This document shows, piece after piece, positions 9,612 through 18,308 of a stretch of 64,000 bases of DNA. The stretch is taken from contig NZ_JAFW01000001.1 in the NCBI RefSeq assembly GCF_000526335.1, positions 2,914,001 through 2,978,000 of the forward strand, written 5' to 3'. Within the stretch, counting starts at the first letter, position 1, and every line of letters starts with the position of its first letter. The translations under genes were made by a program, and so were the position numbers. This stretch comes from Arthrobacter sp. 31Y (GTDB taxonomy: Bacteria; Actinomycetota; Actinomycetes; Actinomycetales; Micrococcaceae). Below the pieces are notes generated by a model that saw only the letters and a list, made by a program, of their open reading frames with translations, searched no databases and was not told where the DNA came from.

Positions 9612-9704
9612 GTCAGGAGCTGCGGTACATAAGGACTGCCCGCCAGGTGCCCTGCGTGGAGGTTTTTCCCTGGCGGGGCACCTGAACCGCTCTACGATGG
9701 ACGG

Positions 9705-9936
9705 ATGTCTGATGAAGCCAAGAAGTACCGGTTCTTAACCGTTGAGCAGGTCGCCGAAGAACTTTAACGTCTCCGTGAGCCAGATTAGGGCGTTGTTGAA
9801 GTCCGGCGAACTCCGTGGGATCCAGGTCGGGGGCCGGAACGTCTGGCGTATTGCTGCCAGCGATGTTGAGGACTACATCACCGAGGCCTATCGACGCACC
9901 GCCGAGCGGATCGCTGCGGGAGAGTTGCCCGAGTAG
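9705..9936 (+). pseudogene. Excisionase-like HTH protein interrupted by a +1 shift
   Basis: ATG at 9705 opens MSDEAKKYRFLTVEQVAEEL, which stops at TAA (9765-9767). The protein continues in the +1 frame as NVSVSQIRALLKSGELRGIQVGGRNVWRIAASDVEDYI to 9936, a typical MerR-like/excisionase helix-turn-helix (TVEQVAEELNVSVSQIR). The switch occurs at CTT-TAA-C, where slippage from CUU to UUU would restore the frame, as at the CTT-TGA-C site of prfB. It is either a one-base insertion pseudogene or a programmed frameshift. A decayed second copy lies at 7951-8033. Confidence 0.65.
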
Positions 9937-10014
9937 ATGGTCAGACCACCGATGCAAGCGATCCGAAGCCGCGCACCAACGGCACATTGAGGGTTTTATG
10001 GGCAGAATGGGCTC

Positions 10015-10173
10015 ATGTGCGGCAGGTACGTGATGTCCAAAGCAACAAGCGACCTCCTGAGCCACTTCGAGGCCAAGGAAGTGGAGGGCAGCCCTCCAGG
10101 GCCGAGCTGGAACGTCGCCCCGACCCAGAACGTGCCGATCGTGGCCGAACGCCTGCCGACGCCTGTCGAGGTG
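10015..10173 (+). pseudogene. 5' fragment of an SRAP (YedK/HMCES-type) peptidase gene
   Basis: The first about 45 codons (MCGRYVM..., then WNVAPTQNVPIVAERL) are the N-terminus of the SRAP family, whose Cys2 cross-links to abasic sites in DNA. After that the similarity ends and the frame runs into the 3' end of the LysR gene on the other strand. Family members are about 200-250 residues, so some 80% is missing. The break marks a recombination junction at the right edge of the accessory island. Confidence 0.75.
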
Positions 10174-11106
10174 TCAGCGGTCATCCTCCGGGCGGGCCGT
10201 GAGGATCCTATGAGCGCTCTCCTGCAGGATGCCAAGCGACTCTTGGATAAGGGGTGATGCGATGCTGCCCCTGCGCACGGCTGCCACGATGCGGCGTGCG
10301 GGCTTCCCCTTGCCGGTAATGCGTAGCCGAACCACGTTCTCGGCGCTATGCAGGGGCGCGAGCCGCGGCAGCAAGCCTACGCCCAGCCCCGCACCCACAA
10401 AGGCGATTTGGGTTTCCCATTCAACGGCCTCGTGGGCAATGCGCGGGGTCACCCCCACAGCCGTGAAGGCCGCTGTGAAGAGCGCGTGGTAGGTGGATCC
10501 TGAGGCTTCGGTGATCCATGGTTCCGATGCGAGTTCTTCCAGCGTCACGGTTTCCCGCGATGCCAGCCGGTGGGTGGCGGGAATGATCACGTCCAGGGGA
10601 TCGTCCAGCAGCACCGTTTGTTCGAAGCGGGGATCGTCCTCGACGTAGGCGTCGGACTGCATGGCAACTATCACCGCAAGGTCAATCCGCTCTGCAACCA
10701 ACAAGTCAAAGCATCTGGCCGGGTTGGCCTCGAGTACCTGCACCTCCAGCAGGGGGCGCGTGGTGCGCAGGGTGGCGGCCAGCGGCGCCAGCAACTGGGC
10801 TGCCGCCGTCGAGAATCCGCCCAGCCCGAAACGTGACTGCACCTGATCGCCGGCCTCCATGGCTGCTGCGCGCAGGCTCTCCCATTCGGCAATGAGGGCA
10901 TCCGAGCCGGCCACGAGAAAGCGGCCCGTGGCCGTCAGCCGCACACCCCGCCCGTCCTTGGTCAGCAGCTGCATTCCGAGCATGCGTTGGAGCTCCCGCA
11001 GCTGTGCGGAGACGGCGGAAGGGGAGTATCCGGTGAGCTCCGCTGTGGCGCCAATGGTGCCGCAGCGGGCAAACACCCGGAGTGTGATGAGCCTCGCATC
11101 GATCAT
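10174..11106 (-). CDS. LysR-family regulator next to gbcA/gbcB
   Basis: A 310-residue LysR protein: winged helix at residues 1-60 (MIDARLITLRVFARCGTIGATAELTGYSPSAVSAQL) and a two-lobed effector domain, ending normally. The ATG at 11106 fits family starts; the longer open frame to 11268 lacks a ribosome site and crosses the promoter region. The gene is divergent from the betaine demethylase pair, so control by betaine or dimethylglycine is inferred from position only. Confidence 0.9.
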   Translation of the reverse strand: MIDARLITLRVFARCGTIGATAELTGYSPSAVSAQLRELQRMLGMQLLTKDGRGVRLTATGRFLVAGSDALIAEWESLRAAAMEAGDQVQSRFGLGGFSTAAAQLLAPLAATLRTTRPLLEVQVLEANPARCFDLLVAERIDLAVIVAMQSDAYVEDDPRFEQTVLLDDPLDVIIPATHRLASRETVTLEELASEPWITEASGSTYHALFTAAFTAVGVTPRIAHEAVEWETQIAFVGAGLGVGLLPRLAPLHSAENVVRLRITGKGKPARRIVAAVRRGSIASPLIQESLGILQESAHRILTARPEDDR

Positions 11107-11268
11107 GCACCCATTGTGCACGGTTATCTTCTGATTCTTGCGCTTTTGTTGCGGTTCAATGATCCCTAATCTCATGACTATAAGGTTTTCGACCACGCCG
11201 CCCGCCCCCAACGCAGCGGTGCTCCCCACGAAACACACTCTGACCCACGCCTCCCGGGAGGAAAACAT

Positions 11269-12570
11269 ATGTCTGCTCCAGTCTTGCCCCTCAACTCACG
11301 CGGAAAACTCGCGTCAACTTTGCCTGCAGAGCAGCTGGCGGAGATCAGCGCGTTGTTCGAGTTCCGGCGCAAGGGATTCTCCCTCGATGCGCCTTTCTAC
11401 ACCGATGCCACGATCTTCAAGATCGACATGGAAGCCATTTTTGGCCAGCACTGGATTTTTGCCGGCAGCGTCGCCGAGCTGCCGGAGCCAGGCGATTACA
11501 TCACGGTGGACTACGGTCCCTACTCCCTGATCGTGCTGCGCAATGACGACGGCGGCGTGAACGTCCTGCACAACGTCTGCCGCCACCGCGGCGCCCGCGT
11601 CCTGACCGAGACTGCCGGATCCACGGGAAACCTGGTGTGCGGCTATCACTCGTGGACGTACTCCCCGGAAGGCAACCTGATCCACGCCTCGGCGCCAGGG
11701 GAGACGAAGTTCGACAAAGGCTGCTTCGGCCTCAAGCGCGCCCACAGCCGTGTGGTGGCCGGACTCATCTTCGTGTGCATTGCCGACGAGCCCCCAGCCG
11801 ACTTCGACGAAACCTCAAAGATCTTTGAGCCGTACCTCGCGCCCCACGATCTGTCGAAGACGAAAGTCGCCTATCAGCAGAACATCATTGAGGAGGGCAA
11901 CTGGAAGCTCGTCATGGAGAACAACCGTGAGTGCTACCACTGCGACGGACACCCGGAGCTCGCCTGTTCCCTCTTCCCCACCTGGGGCCTGACGGAGGGC
12001 CTGATCCCCGCCCACCTCGAAGAAGTGTGGGACCGCAACAAGGAGGCACAATCCTCGCTCGAGGAGCGTTGCCGCCGTTATGGCCTTCCCTACGAAGTGG
12101 TGGAGGAGCTGGACACCCGCATCGCCGGAATCCGTATTTCACGCGAATCCCTCGACGGCGAGGGCGAATCGTTCTCGGCCGATGGACGCAGGCTCTCCAA
12201 GAAGCTGCTCGGTGACTTGCCGGACTTCCGCCTTGGCCGCTGCTCCATGCACCTGCAGCCCAACAGCTGGTTCCACTTCCAAAGCGACCACGTCATCACG
12301 TTCGGCGTCTTCCCCGTCAACGAGCACCAGTCCTTGGTCCGCACCACCTGGCTGGTAGCGGATGACGCCGTGGAAGGCGTGGACTACGACCTGGAGAAGC
12401 TCACCTACACCTGGAAGCAGACCAACCTGCAGGACAAGGCATTCGTGGAGCTGTGCCAGACCGGTGCCGGCAGCCCTGCCTACGAGCCCGGCCCGTACAT
12501 GAAGAGCGAGTACCAGGTGGAGGCCTTTATCAACTGGTACGTCCAGCGTGTCCAGGAGCACTTGGCATGA
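11269..12570 (+). CDS. gbcA: Rieske-type glycine betaine demethylase, oxygenase subunit
   Basis: The 433-residue protein has a Rieske domain with CRHRGARV (about residue 104) and CGYHSW (about residue 124) holding the 2Fe-2S cluster, then a catalytic domain with NNRECYHCDGH supplying the two mononuclear-iron histidines. This arrangement matches the GbcA/stachydrine demethylase group, which removes a methyl from glycine betaine as formaldehyde, giving dimethylglycine. The start has a GGGAGGAAAACAT site. It overlaps gbcB by 4 bases. Other quaternary amines cannot be excluded. Confidence 0.88.
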   Translation: MSAPVLPLNSRGKLASTLPAEQLAEISALFEFRRKGFSLDAPFYTDATIFKIDMEAIFGQHWIFAGSVAELPEPGDYITVDYGPYSLIVLRNDDGGVNVLHNVCRHRGARVLTETAGSTGNLVCGYHSWTYSPEGNLIHASAPGETKFDKGCFGLKRAHSRVVAGLIFVCIADEPPADFDETSKIFEPYLAPHDLSKTKVAYQQNIIEEGNWKLVMENNRECYHCDGHPELACSLFPTWGLTEGLIPAHLEEVWDRNKEAQSSLEERCRRYGLPYEVVEELDTRIAGIRISRESLDGEGESFSADGRRLSKKLLGDLPDFRLGRCSMHLQPNSWFHFQSDHVITFGVFPVNEHQSLVRTTWLVADDAVEGVDYDLEKLTYTWKQTNLQDKAFVELCQTGAGSPAYEPGPYMKSEYQVEAFINWYVQRVQEHLA

Positions 12571-13982
12571 CCGAACTCCTCACTGAGACACTGGTCCAGG
12601 AGCCACATCGCATTCGCGGCCTTGAAATGCCGTGGAACAGGGTGATGGGAAGCAGCGAGGGACCCGCCAGCGCAGCCCGTGCGTTGGGTCCCTGGCATCC
12701 GCAGGAGTTCACGGCCGAATGCGTGGAGATTGTTGCCGAAGTGGGCGGCATGATGACCTTCGTGTTCCGTCGCTCCGATGGTGCACCCCTGGCGTTCCGA
12801 GCCGGCCAGTACGTGAACGTGGCCTTCCCTGTGAACGGGGAAGACCAGGATCCGGCGGATCGAAGCTACTCGCTGTCCAGCGCCCCCACCAGGCCGTGGA
12901 CTTTCGACATCACTGTTAAACGCGATCCGACGGGCTTGGTTTCACCGTGGGTGCACCAGAACATCAAGCCCGGCACCGTCCTCGAAATGCTGGGGCCCGT
13001 GGGGGCCTTCCACCTGCCCGACGTCGACCGGCGGGCACGGTACCTCCTGCTGGCTGCCGGGGCCGGCATCACCCCCATCATGTCCATGGTTCGGACCATC
13101 CATTCCCTCCCTGGACAGGCCGATGTTGTGGTGCTTTATCACGGGGCGGCGGACGAGGGTTTTGCCTTTAACAAGGAGCTCGCCTACATCGCCTCGGTGG
13201 ACTCGCGCATCAAGGTGTTCTACTCCCTGGGCAACCGAGCCAAACCCGCGGACTGGGAAGGGCTGAGTGGAAGGCTCACGGCGGCCATGCTGGATGAGGT
13301 GGCGCCGGATGCCAACGGACGGCAGGTCTATGCGTGTGGTCCCGAGGGCTACCTGAACACCGCCACTGAGCTCCTGGGGAAGGTGGGCGTGGACGACACC
13401 TCCATCCACATGGAGTTCTTCACCGGCGATCGCCAGACCATCCTTGAATACGCGGCGGAGCTTGCTCATGCGGCGGACATCGCGGAGGAGATCGCCGAGG
13501 AAATAGCGGAATCCGCCGAGGATTACTACGAAAGCCAGCCCGCGGCGTTTGGGCTCTACGAGCCAGGTTACGACGCCGAGGGAACCTTGAAGGCGACCGG
13601 CCTGGAGCTGGAATCCGCCGATCCGGACCCGGATGCGCCGGAAGCTTCCGACGGCGGTGCGGATGCAGTAGCGGAGGTCTCAACTCCCGATGCTTCGAGC
13701 TTCGAGACAGTGGGAACGGGAAGCCTCACCCTGTCCTTCCTGCGCACGGGCATCAATGTGCGCGTCGACCCGTCCGAGCACATCCTGGGCCCGGCCCAGC
13801 GTGCCGGCGTCAGGATCGGCGCCAACTGCAAAGAGGGCATGTGCGGCTCCTGCAAGGTGGTCAAACTGTCCGGCGACATTGAGATGAACCATCAAGGTGG
13901 CATCCGTGCACGTGAGATTGACGCAGGAAAGTTCCTTCCCTGCTGCTCCACCGCAAAGACGGATATGGTGATCGACGCCTAG
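12567..13982 (+). CDS. gbcB: Betaine demethylase reductase subunit with long acidic linker
   Basis: The 471-residue flavin/2Fe-2S reductase passes electrons from NAD(P)H to the Rieske oxygenase. It has an FAD domain (RSYSLSSAP), an NAD domain (LLAAGAGITPIMSM; ACGPEGYL) and a C-terminal plant-type ferredoxin (CKEGMCGSC, then CC). Between NAD and ferredoxin domains lies an insertion of about 100 residues rich in Glu, Asp, Ala and Pro (around 13450-13700) that typical GbcB proteins, near 370 residues, lack. The ATG at 12567 overlaps the gbcA stop. The 3' end overlaps the convergent glucosidase gene by 4 bases. Confidence 0.88.
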   Translation: MTELLTETLVQEPHRIRGLEMPWNRVMGSSEGPASAARALGPWHPQEFTAECVEIVAEVGGMMTFVFRRSDGAPLAFRAGQYVNVAFPVNGEDQDPADRSYSLSSAPTRPWTFDITVKRDPTGLVSPWVHQNIKPGTVLEMLGPVGAFHLPDVDRRARYLLLAAGAGITPIMSMVRTIHSLPGQADVVVLYHGAADEGFAFNKELAYIASVDSRIKVFYSLGNRAKPADWEGLSGRLTAAMLDEVAPDANGRQVYACGPEGYLNTATELLGKVGVDDTSIHMEFFTGDRQTILEYAAELAHAADIAEEIAEEIAESAEDYYESQPAAFGLYEPGYDAEGTLKATGLELESADPDPDAPEASDGGADAVAEVSTPDASSFETVGTGSLTLSFLRTGINVRVDPSEHILGPAQRAGVRIGANCKEGMCGSCKVVKLSGDIEMNHQGGIRAREIDAGKFLPCCSTAKTDMVIDA

Positions 13983-16156
13983 AGGCCAGGATCGGGCCGC
14001 TTCAGCTCTGCCTTTTCCACGAGCTCTGTGATCCACGGCCGTTGCGCACGGTGGAGCGCGAGGCCTTCCGGAAGCCCTTGGACCTGAGATGAAGAACCAA
14101 CGACGTCGATGGTGATGCGCCCGCTTCCCATGGGCGCATTGCTGATGTGCAGGTCACCGAAAGACTCCGGCAACACCGGATCCAGCCAGACGCCGCCCAA
14201 GGAAATGTGGGCGTCGTAGCGCATGAGCCCGGTGATCAGCTGGATGGGAGTGGTGGCAGCCCATGCCTGCGGGGAACACGCTGTGGGATACGGCACCGGC
14301 TCCCTGAACTGTTCGCGGTCAAAACCGCAGAAGAGCTCGGGGAGCCTGCCGCCGGAAAACTCGGCAGCTTCAAAGAGGGCAGTGGCAATACGCTGCGCTT
14401 CCTCCACGAATCCGTAACGGAGAAGACCGGCCGCTATGAGGGCGTTGTCATGTGGCCAGACGGATCCATTGTGATAGCTGGCCGGGTTGTAGGCGCCCAT
14501 ATCGCTGGCCAGTGTGCGGACGCCCCAACCGCTGAACATTTCCGGAGACATCAGCCGCTCCACCACAAGCGGGGCCTTGTCTTCATCAATCAGGCCGAAC
14601 CAAAGGCAGTGCCCCATGTTTGAAGCGCAGGCGTCCACGGGGCGCTTGTCTTTATCCAAGGCCACCGCGTAGTAGCCCTTGTCCGGCAGCCAAAACTGCT
14701 CGTTGAACTTCTTTTTCAGGCGATCCGCGCGTTCCCGGAGCTCAGCTGCCAAGGTGAGCTGGCCGTCGTCGTACGCCATCCACGCGCGCGCCATGTAGGC
14801 GCCATGCACGTACGCCTGGACTTCGCAGAGCGCCAACGGCGGCTCGGCGATAGTGCCATCGGCAAAGTTGATACCGTCCCAGGAGTCCTTCCAGCCTTGG
14901 TTGATGAGACCGTGCTCGTTGGGACGCCCGTACTCCACAAAGCCGTCGCCGTCCCTGTCGCCGTAGTCCCGGATCCAGTCGAGCGCGCGGTCCGCGTTGG
15001 GGAGGAGTTCAGAGATCACATCCTTGGCGAAGCCCCAGCGGCTGACTGACCCGAGGACAGTGACAAAAAGGGGAGTGGCGTCCACGCTGCCGTAGTAGGC
15101 GGATTTGCCACCCAGGGCCAGGCTGCTGGAAACGTCCAGCCGGACTTCATGCAAAATCTTGCCCGGTTCTTCCTCGCTGGTGGTGTCCACTACCGTTCCC
15201 TGACGATCAGCCAGCGTGCGGAGGGTTCCCAGCGCCAAGGACGGGTCAACGGGCAAGGCCATCTCCGACGCCCATAAGGAGTCGCGGCCAAAAAGGGTCA
15301 TGAACCACGGCGCTCCGGCGGCGACAACCACCCTGCTGGGGTGGTCCGGGTCCTGGATTCTCAAGGCGCCCAGGTCCTCATAGCTGCGCCTCAGAGTGCG
15401 TTCGATGGAGCGATTTCCCACCTGCAGGCGGGGGATCTTGGCCACCCATTCCTCCCGGCGACGATCGCTGGGAGACAACTCGCCGCGGGACGGATGGTCG
15501 AAAGGCTTCCTTGAACCGCCTAGGGTGGGGACCGTGCCGTCACTGGGCATGACGCTCACCCGGGTACTCCAGCTACCCGAAGGTGGAATGGTGGCAGTGA
15601 ACCCCAACGCCTTGGCCCCTGCGCCCGCGCCCTCGGCCCGGATGACCACGCTCTTCCGGATACCCTCCCACTTGCCCCGGATCACCAAGGAATCGCCCTC
15701 CGGGACGCGGGTTTCCGCCCACTCACGGGTGATGCGCGCATCTTTGACTTCAAAGAGGTCTGCGAAATCCGACTCGGCAGTCAGCAGTATCCTGCACTCC
15801 GCGGGCCGCTTGGAGTAGTTCCGGACCGTGATCTCCTCCAAGATTCCCGTCCCGACTTCCCGCAGCCGTTCCACCAGCAACGGGCTGTCCGCGTACCCAT
15901 CCGAACGGGGTACTCGGCCCGCAAAGAGGGCGCGGTAGGGTTCCCGGGTTTCAGCTGCCAACGGTTCGATCATCTGGCCGTTGATGGTCAGTTCCCATCT
16001 GGAGAGGATTCGAGTGTCCAGATGGAAGACGCCGTGGGGGAGGCCGGGGTGAATATCCCCGTTGGCAGAGGAAATACAGAAAGAGGAGCCTTCCACCAAG
16101 GTGACCGTTCCAGAGCCCAGCGGACCCGCTGCCGTGTCAGCATTCCATCCAACCAC
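13979..16156 (-). CDS. Amylo-alpha-1,6-glucosidase-like protein
   Basis: The 725-residue protein has an N-terminal glycogen-debranching N domain (beta-sandwich, about residues 15-210, SSANGDIHPGLPHGVFHLDTRILSRWEL) and a C-terminal alpha/alpha-barrel with the debrancher-type signatures FGRDSLWASEMALP, NQGWKDSWDGI and the SYHNGSVWPHDNALIA segment. Members hydrolyse alpha-1,6 branches or related trehalose/glucosylglycerate-type substrates. The GTG at 16156 has an AAGGAGC site. Convergent with gbcB and not functionally linked to it. Confidence 0.85.
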   Translation of the reverse strand: MVGWNADTAAGPLGSGTVTLVEGSSFCISSANGDIHPGLPHGVFHLDTRILSRWELTINGQMIEPLAAETREPYRALFAGRVPRSDGYADSPLLVERLREVGTGILEEITVRNYSKRPAECRILLTAESDFADLFEVKDARITREWAETRVPEGDSLVIRGKWEGIRKSVVIRAEGAGAGAKALGFTATIPPSGSWSTRVSVMPSDGTVPTLGGSRKPFDHPSRGELSPSDRRREEWVAKIPRLQVGNRSIERTLRRSYEDLGALRIQDPDHPSRVVVAAGAPWFMTLFGRDSLWASEMALPVDPSLALGTLRTLADRQGTVVDTTSEEEPGKILHEVRLDVSSSLALGGKSAYYGSVDATPLFVTVLGSVSRWGFAKDVISELLPNADRALDWIRDYGDRDGDGFVEYGRPNEHGLINQGWKDSWDGINFADGTIAEPPLALCEVQAYVHGAYMARAWMAYDDGQLTLAAELRERADRLKKKFNEQFWLPDKGYYAVALDKDKRPVDACASNMGHCLWFGLIDEDKAPLVVERLMSPEMFSGWGVRTLASDMGAYNPASYHNGSVWPHDNALIAAGLLRYGFVEEAQRIATALFEAAEFSGGRLPELFCGFDREQFREPVPYPTACSPQAWAATTPIQLITGLMRYDAHISLGGVWLDPVLPESFGDLHISNAPMGSGRITIDVVGSSSQVQGLPEGLALHRAQRPWITELVEKAELKRPDPGL

Positions 16157-16435
16157 TTGGTGCTCCTTACCACTGAGCTTGCGGATCGCTTGAGCCTGGC
16201 GGCCGCTTCGTGGCGGCTTTCTGCGTGGACGTAACTGACGCTACGCCGGGGAGCGCGCGGGCACCAGAGTCGGCCGGGATCCCGGCATATCCGAGGTGGG
16301 TGATTTCTCCAGGCAACCCAGAGTTAATCTTGTTTCCTCGTTCGTGGAGCCGGAACGGGTCTATAGTGAGGGAACAGGACATTCGCTGATGCAGACCGGC
16401 GGCCCGATTTTTCTTCCGACGCCGGAGGCCCCGTA

Positions 16436-16774
16436 ATGACCGACACCCAAATTGGCAGCTTTATTCGCGACTGTGTGGTGTTTGAGGACGACACTGAGGA
16501 CGGCTTGGATTTTGACACTTTCTACGGCCTGTACATCAGCTGGTGCGTTCTCGGACGCAAAATCCCCATTCCCGACTCCGCTTTCAAGACCGCCCTTGAG
16601 CTGGAGGGCCACAAGCCCGTTAAAGAAAATGGCCGGAGAATCTATCCCGGCATGACCATGGTGGGCCCGGCCGCCAGGGACTACGTGGTGAACAGCGTTC
16701 CCATGTGGAGCGAAACCGCCACCGACATCCCGGTTTCCGAGATCCGCCAACAGGCCGTGGCTTCCATCGCCTGA
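16436..16774 (+). CDS. Small protein resembling phage primase C-terminal winged helix
   Basis: A 112-residue protein with FYGLYISWCVLGRKIPIPDSAFKTALELEGHKPV followed by GRRIYPGM, a pattern close to the winged-helix tail of phage/plasmid D5-type primases (short Trp-containing helix, basic wing, conserved Gly). Free-standing copies are seen in actinobacterial chromosomes with no assigned role. A strong terminator follows. Function unknown; DNA binding is inferred. Confidence 0.65.
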   Translation: MTDTQIGSFIRDCVVFEDDTEDGLDFDTFYGLYISWCVLGRKIPIPDSAFKTALELEGHKPVKENGRRIYPGMTMVGPAARDYVVNSVPMWSETATDIPVSEIRQQAVASIA

Positions 16775-16793
16775 TCTCATACCAGCGAGCGTC

Positions 16794-16831
16794 CAGCCCA
16801 TGCCCCTAGGATTCTTAGGGGGCATGGGCTG
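16794..16831 (+). terminator. Rho-independent terminator
   Basis: CAGCCCATGCCCC and its perfect complement form a 13-bp stem with a 12-base loop, followed by TTCCTGTTT. It separates the small winged-helix gene from the photolyase gene. Confidence 0.85.
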
Positions 16832-16866
16832 TTCCTGTTTCCGGAGGTTTTCGCTGAAAGGTGCTT

Positions 16867-18267
16867 ATGAAGCCGTCCATCGTTTGGTTCCGCGACGATC
16901 TGCGGGTCGCCGATAACCCGGCCCTGCGTGCCGCCGTCGACGACGGCGCGGCCGTTGCCCTGTACGTCCTTGACGAAGAATCGCCGGGCATCCGCCCCCA
17001 CGGTGGCGCCGCGCGGTGGTGGCTCCACCACTCGCTGACCCGCCTCCGCGAAGACCTGGACAAGCTCGGTGTTCCGTTACTTCTCCGCCGCGGGCCGGCA
17101 GCTGACGTCGTCCAGAAGACCACGACGGCGATTGGCGCCGGAGGGCTGTACTGGAACCGGCGGTACGGTTCCGCTGAGCGAACGGTCGACGCCGGCATCA
17201 AGGCTTGGGCGGGCGAGGCCGGACTTCATGTCTCGAGTTTTCAGGCCTCCCTCCTCCATGAGCCGTGGGAAGTCACCACCAAAACGGGCGGCCAATACAA
17301 GGTCTTTACCCCTTTCTGGCGGACAGTTTCTGCGCAGGACTTCCGCGAGCCGCTGGCCGTACCGGAAGCCGGCCACGGATTCACCGGAAAGCTGCCCGTG
17401 TATGACTCCCTGGAATCGTGGCATCTCCTGCCCACTAAGCCGAACTGGTCCGGGGGGCTGGACGAGATGTGGACGCCGGGTTCTGCCGCAGGGCACCAGC
17501 GTCTGGCCGACTTCGCAGCGGACGGCCTATCCAACTACAGCGAGGGCCGGAACCGACCGGATACGGATGGAAGCAGCTGCCTCTCGCCCTACCTTCGCTG
17601 GGGCGAGCTCAGCCCGTTCGAGGTTTGGCACGCCTTGGGTTCCAAGCGGTCTGAGAGCGCTTCGATTTACGCTTCTGAGTTGGGCTGGCGTGAATTCTGC
17701 TGGCATCAGTACTTCCACAACCCGGAGCTGGCAACGGCCAACCTTCGCCCTGAGTTCGATCGCTTCCCGTGGGCGTGGCCAGGTAGTGACGGCGGCGCCG
17801 GCGACAACGGCAAGCATCCCGGCCACGAGTCAGCGGCTGAGGAGTTCCGGGCCTGGCAGCAGGGCCGTACCGGGTTCCCCATGGTGGACGCGGGGCAGCG
17901 GCAGCTGTGGCACACGGGCTGGATGCATAACCGCGTCCGCATGGTTGCCGCGAGTTTCCTGGTGAAAAACCTCGGCATCCATTGGCAGTTGGGGGAGCAG
18001 TGGTTCTGGGACACCCTGGTGGATGCCGATCCTGCATCGAACCCGGCCAACTGGCAATGGGTAGCCGGCTCCGGGGCGGATGCATCGCCGTTCTTCAGGA
18101 TCTTCAATCCGGAGGCTCAGCGCGTTAAGTTCGATCCTCAGGGGAAGTACATCGCCCACTGGATTCCCGAGTTCGGGACGCCGGAGTACGCGGAGGAAAT
18201 CGTGGACCTCAAGACCACCAGGGCGGAAGCGCTGGAAGCGTATAAGGAGATGAGGGAGGTCCACTAG
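16867..18267 (+). CDS. phrB: Deoxyribodipyrimidine photolyase
   Basis: The 466-residue enzyme repairs UV-induced pyrimidine dimers with light. The N-terminal antenna domain starts VWFRDDLRVADNPAL; the FAD-binding helical domain has the signature LRWGELS, the TGFPMVDAGQRQL stretch, WMHNRVRM, the LVDADPASNPANWQW electron-transfer region and GSGADASPFFRIFNP. Length matches class I CPD photolyases. I use the ATG at 16867, six bases after GAAAGG, rather than the GTG two codons earlier. A cryptochrome role is possible but less likely. Confidence 0.95.
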   Translation: MKPSIVWFRDDLRVADNPALRAAVDDGAAVALYVLDEESPGIRPHGGAARWWLHHSLTRLREDLDKLGVPLLLRRGPAADVVQKTTTAIGAGGLYWNRRYGSAERTVDAGIKAWAGEAGLHVSSFQASLLHEPWEVTTKTGGQYKVFTPFWRTVSAQDFREPLAVPEAGHGFTGKLPVYDSLESWHLLPTKPNWSGGLDEMWTPGSAAGHQRLADFAADGLSNYSEGRNRPDTDGSSCLSPYLRWGELSPFEVWHALGSKRSESASIYASELGWREFCWHQYFHNPELATANLRPEFDRFPWAWPGSDGGAGDNGKHPGHESAAEEFRAWQQGRTGFPMVDAGQRQLWHTGWMHNRVRMVAASFLVKNLGIHWQLGEQWFWDTLVDADPASNPANWQWVAGSGADASPFFRIFNPEAQRVKFDPQGKYIAHWIPEFGTPEYAEEIVDLKTTRAEALEAYKEMREVH

Positions 18268-18308
18268 GGGTCCGCAGACCCGGCAGGGGCCAGTTATAGG
18301 CTGGGCTC

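Noticed and set aside
10174..10257. C-terminal part of the SRAP open frame as a functional short protein
   Set aside because: These bases are the antisense of the LysR C-terminus and show no SRAP similarity.
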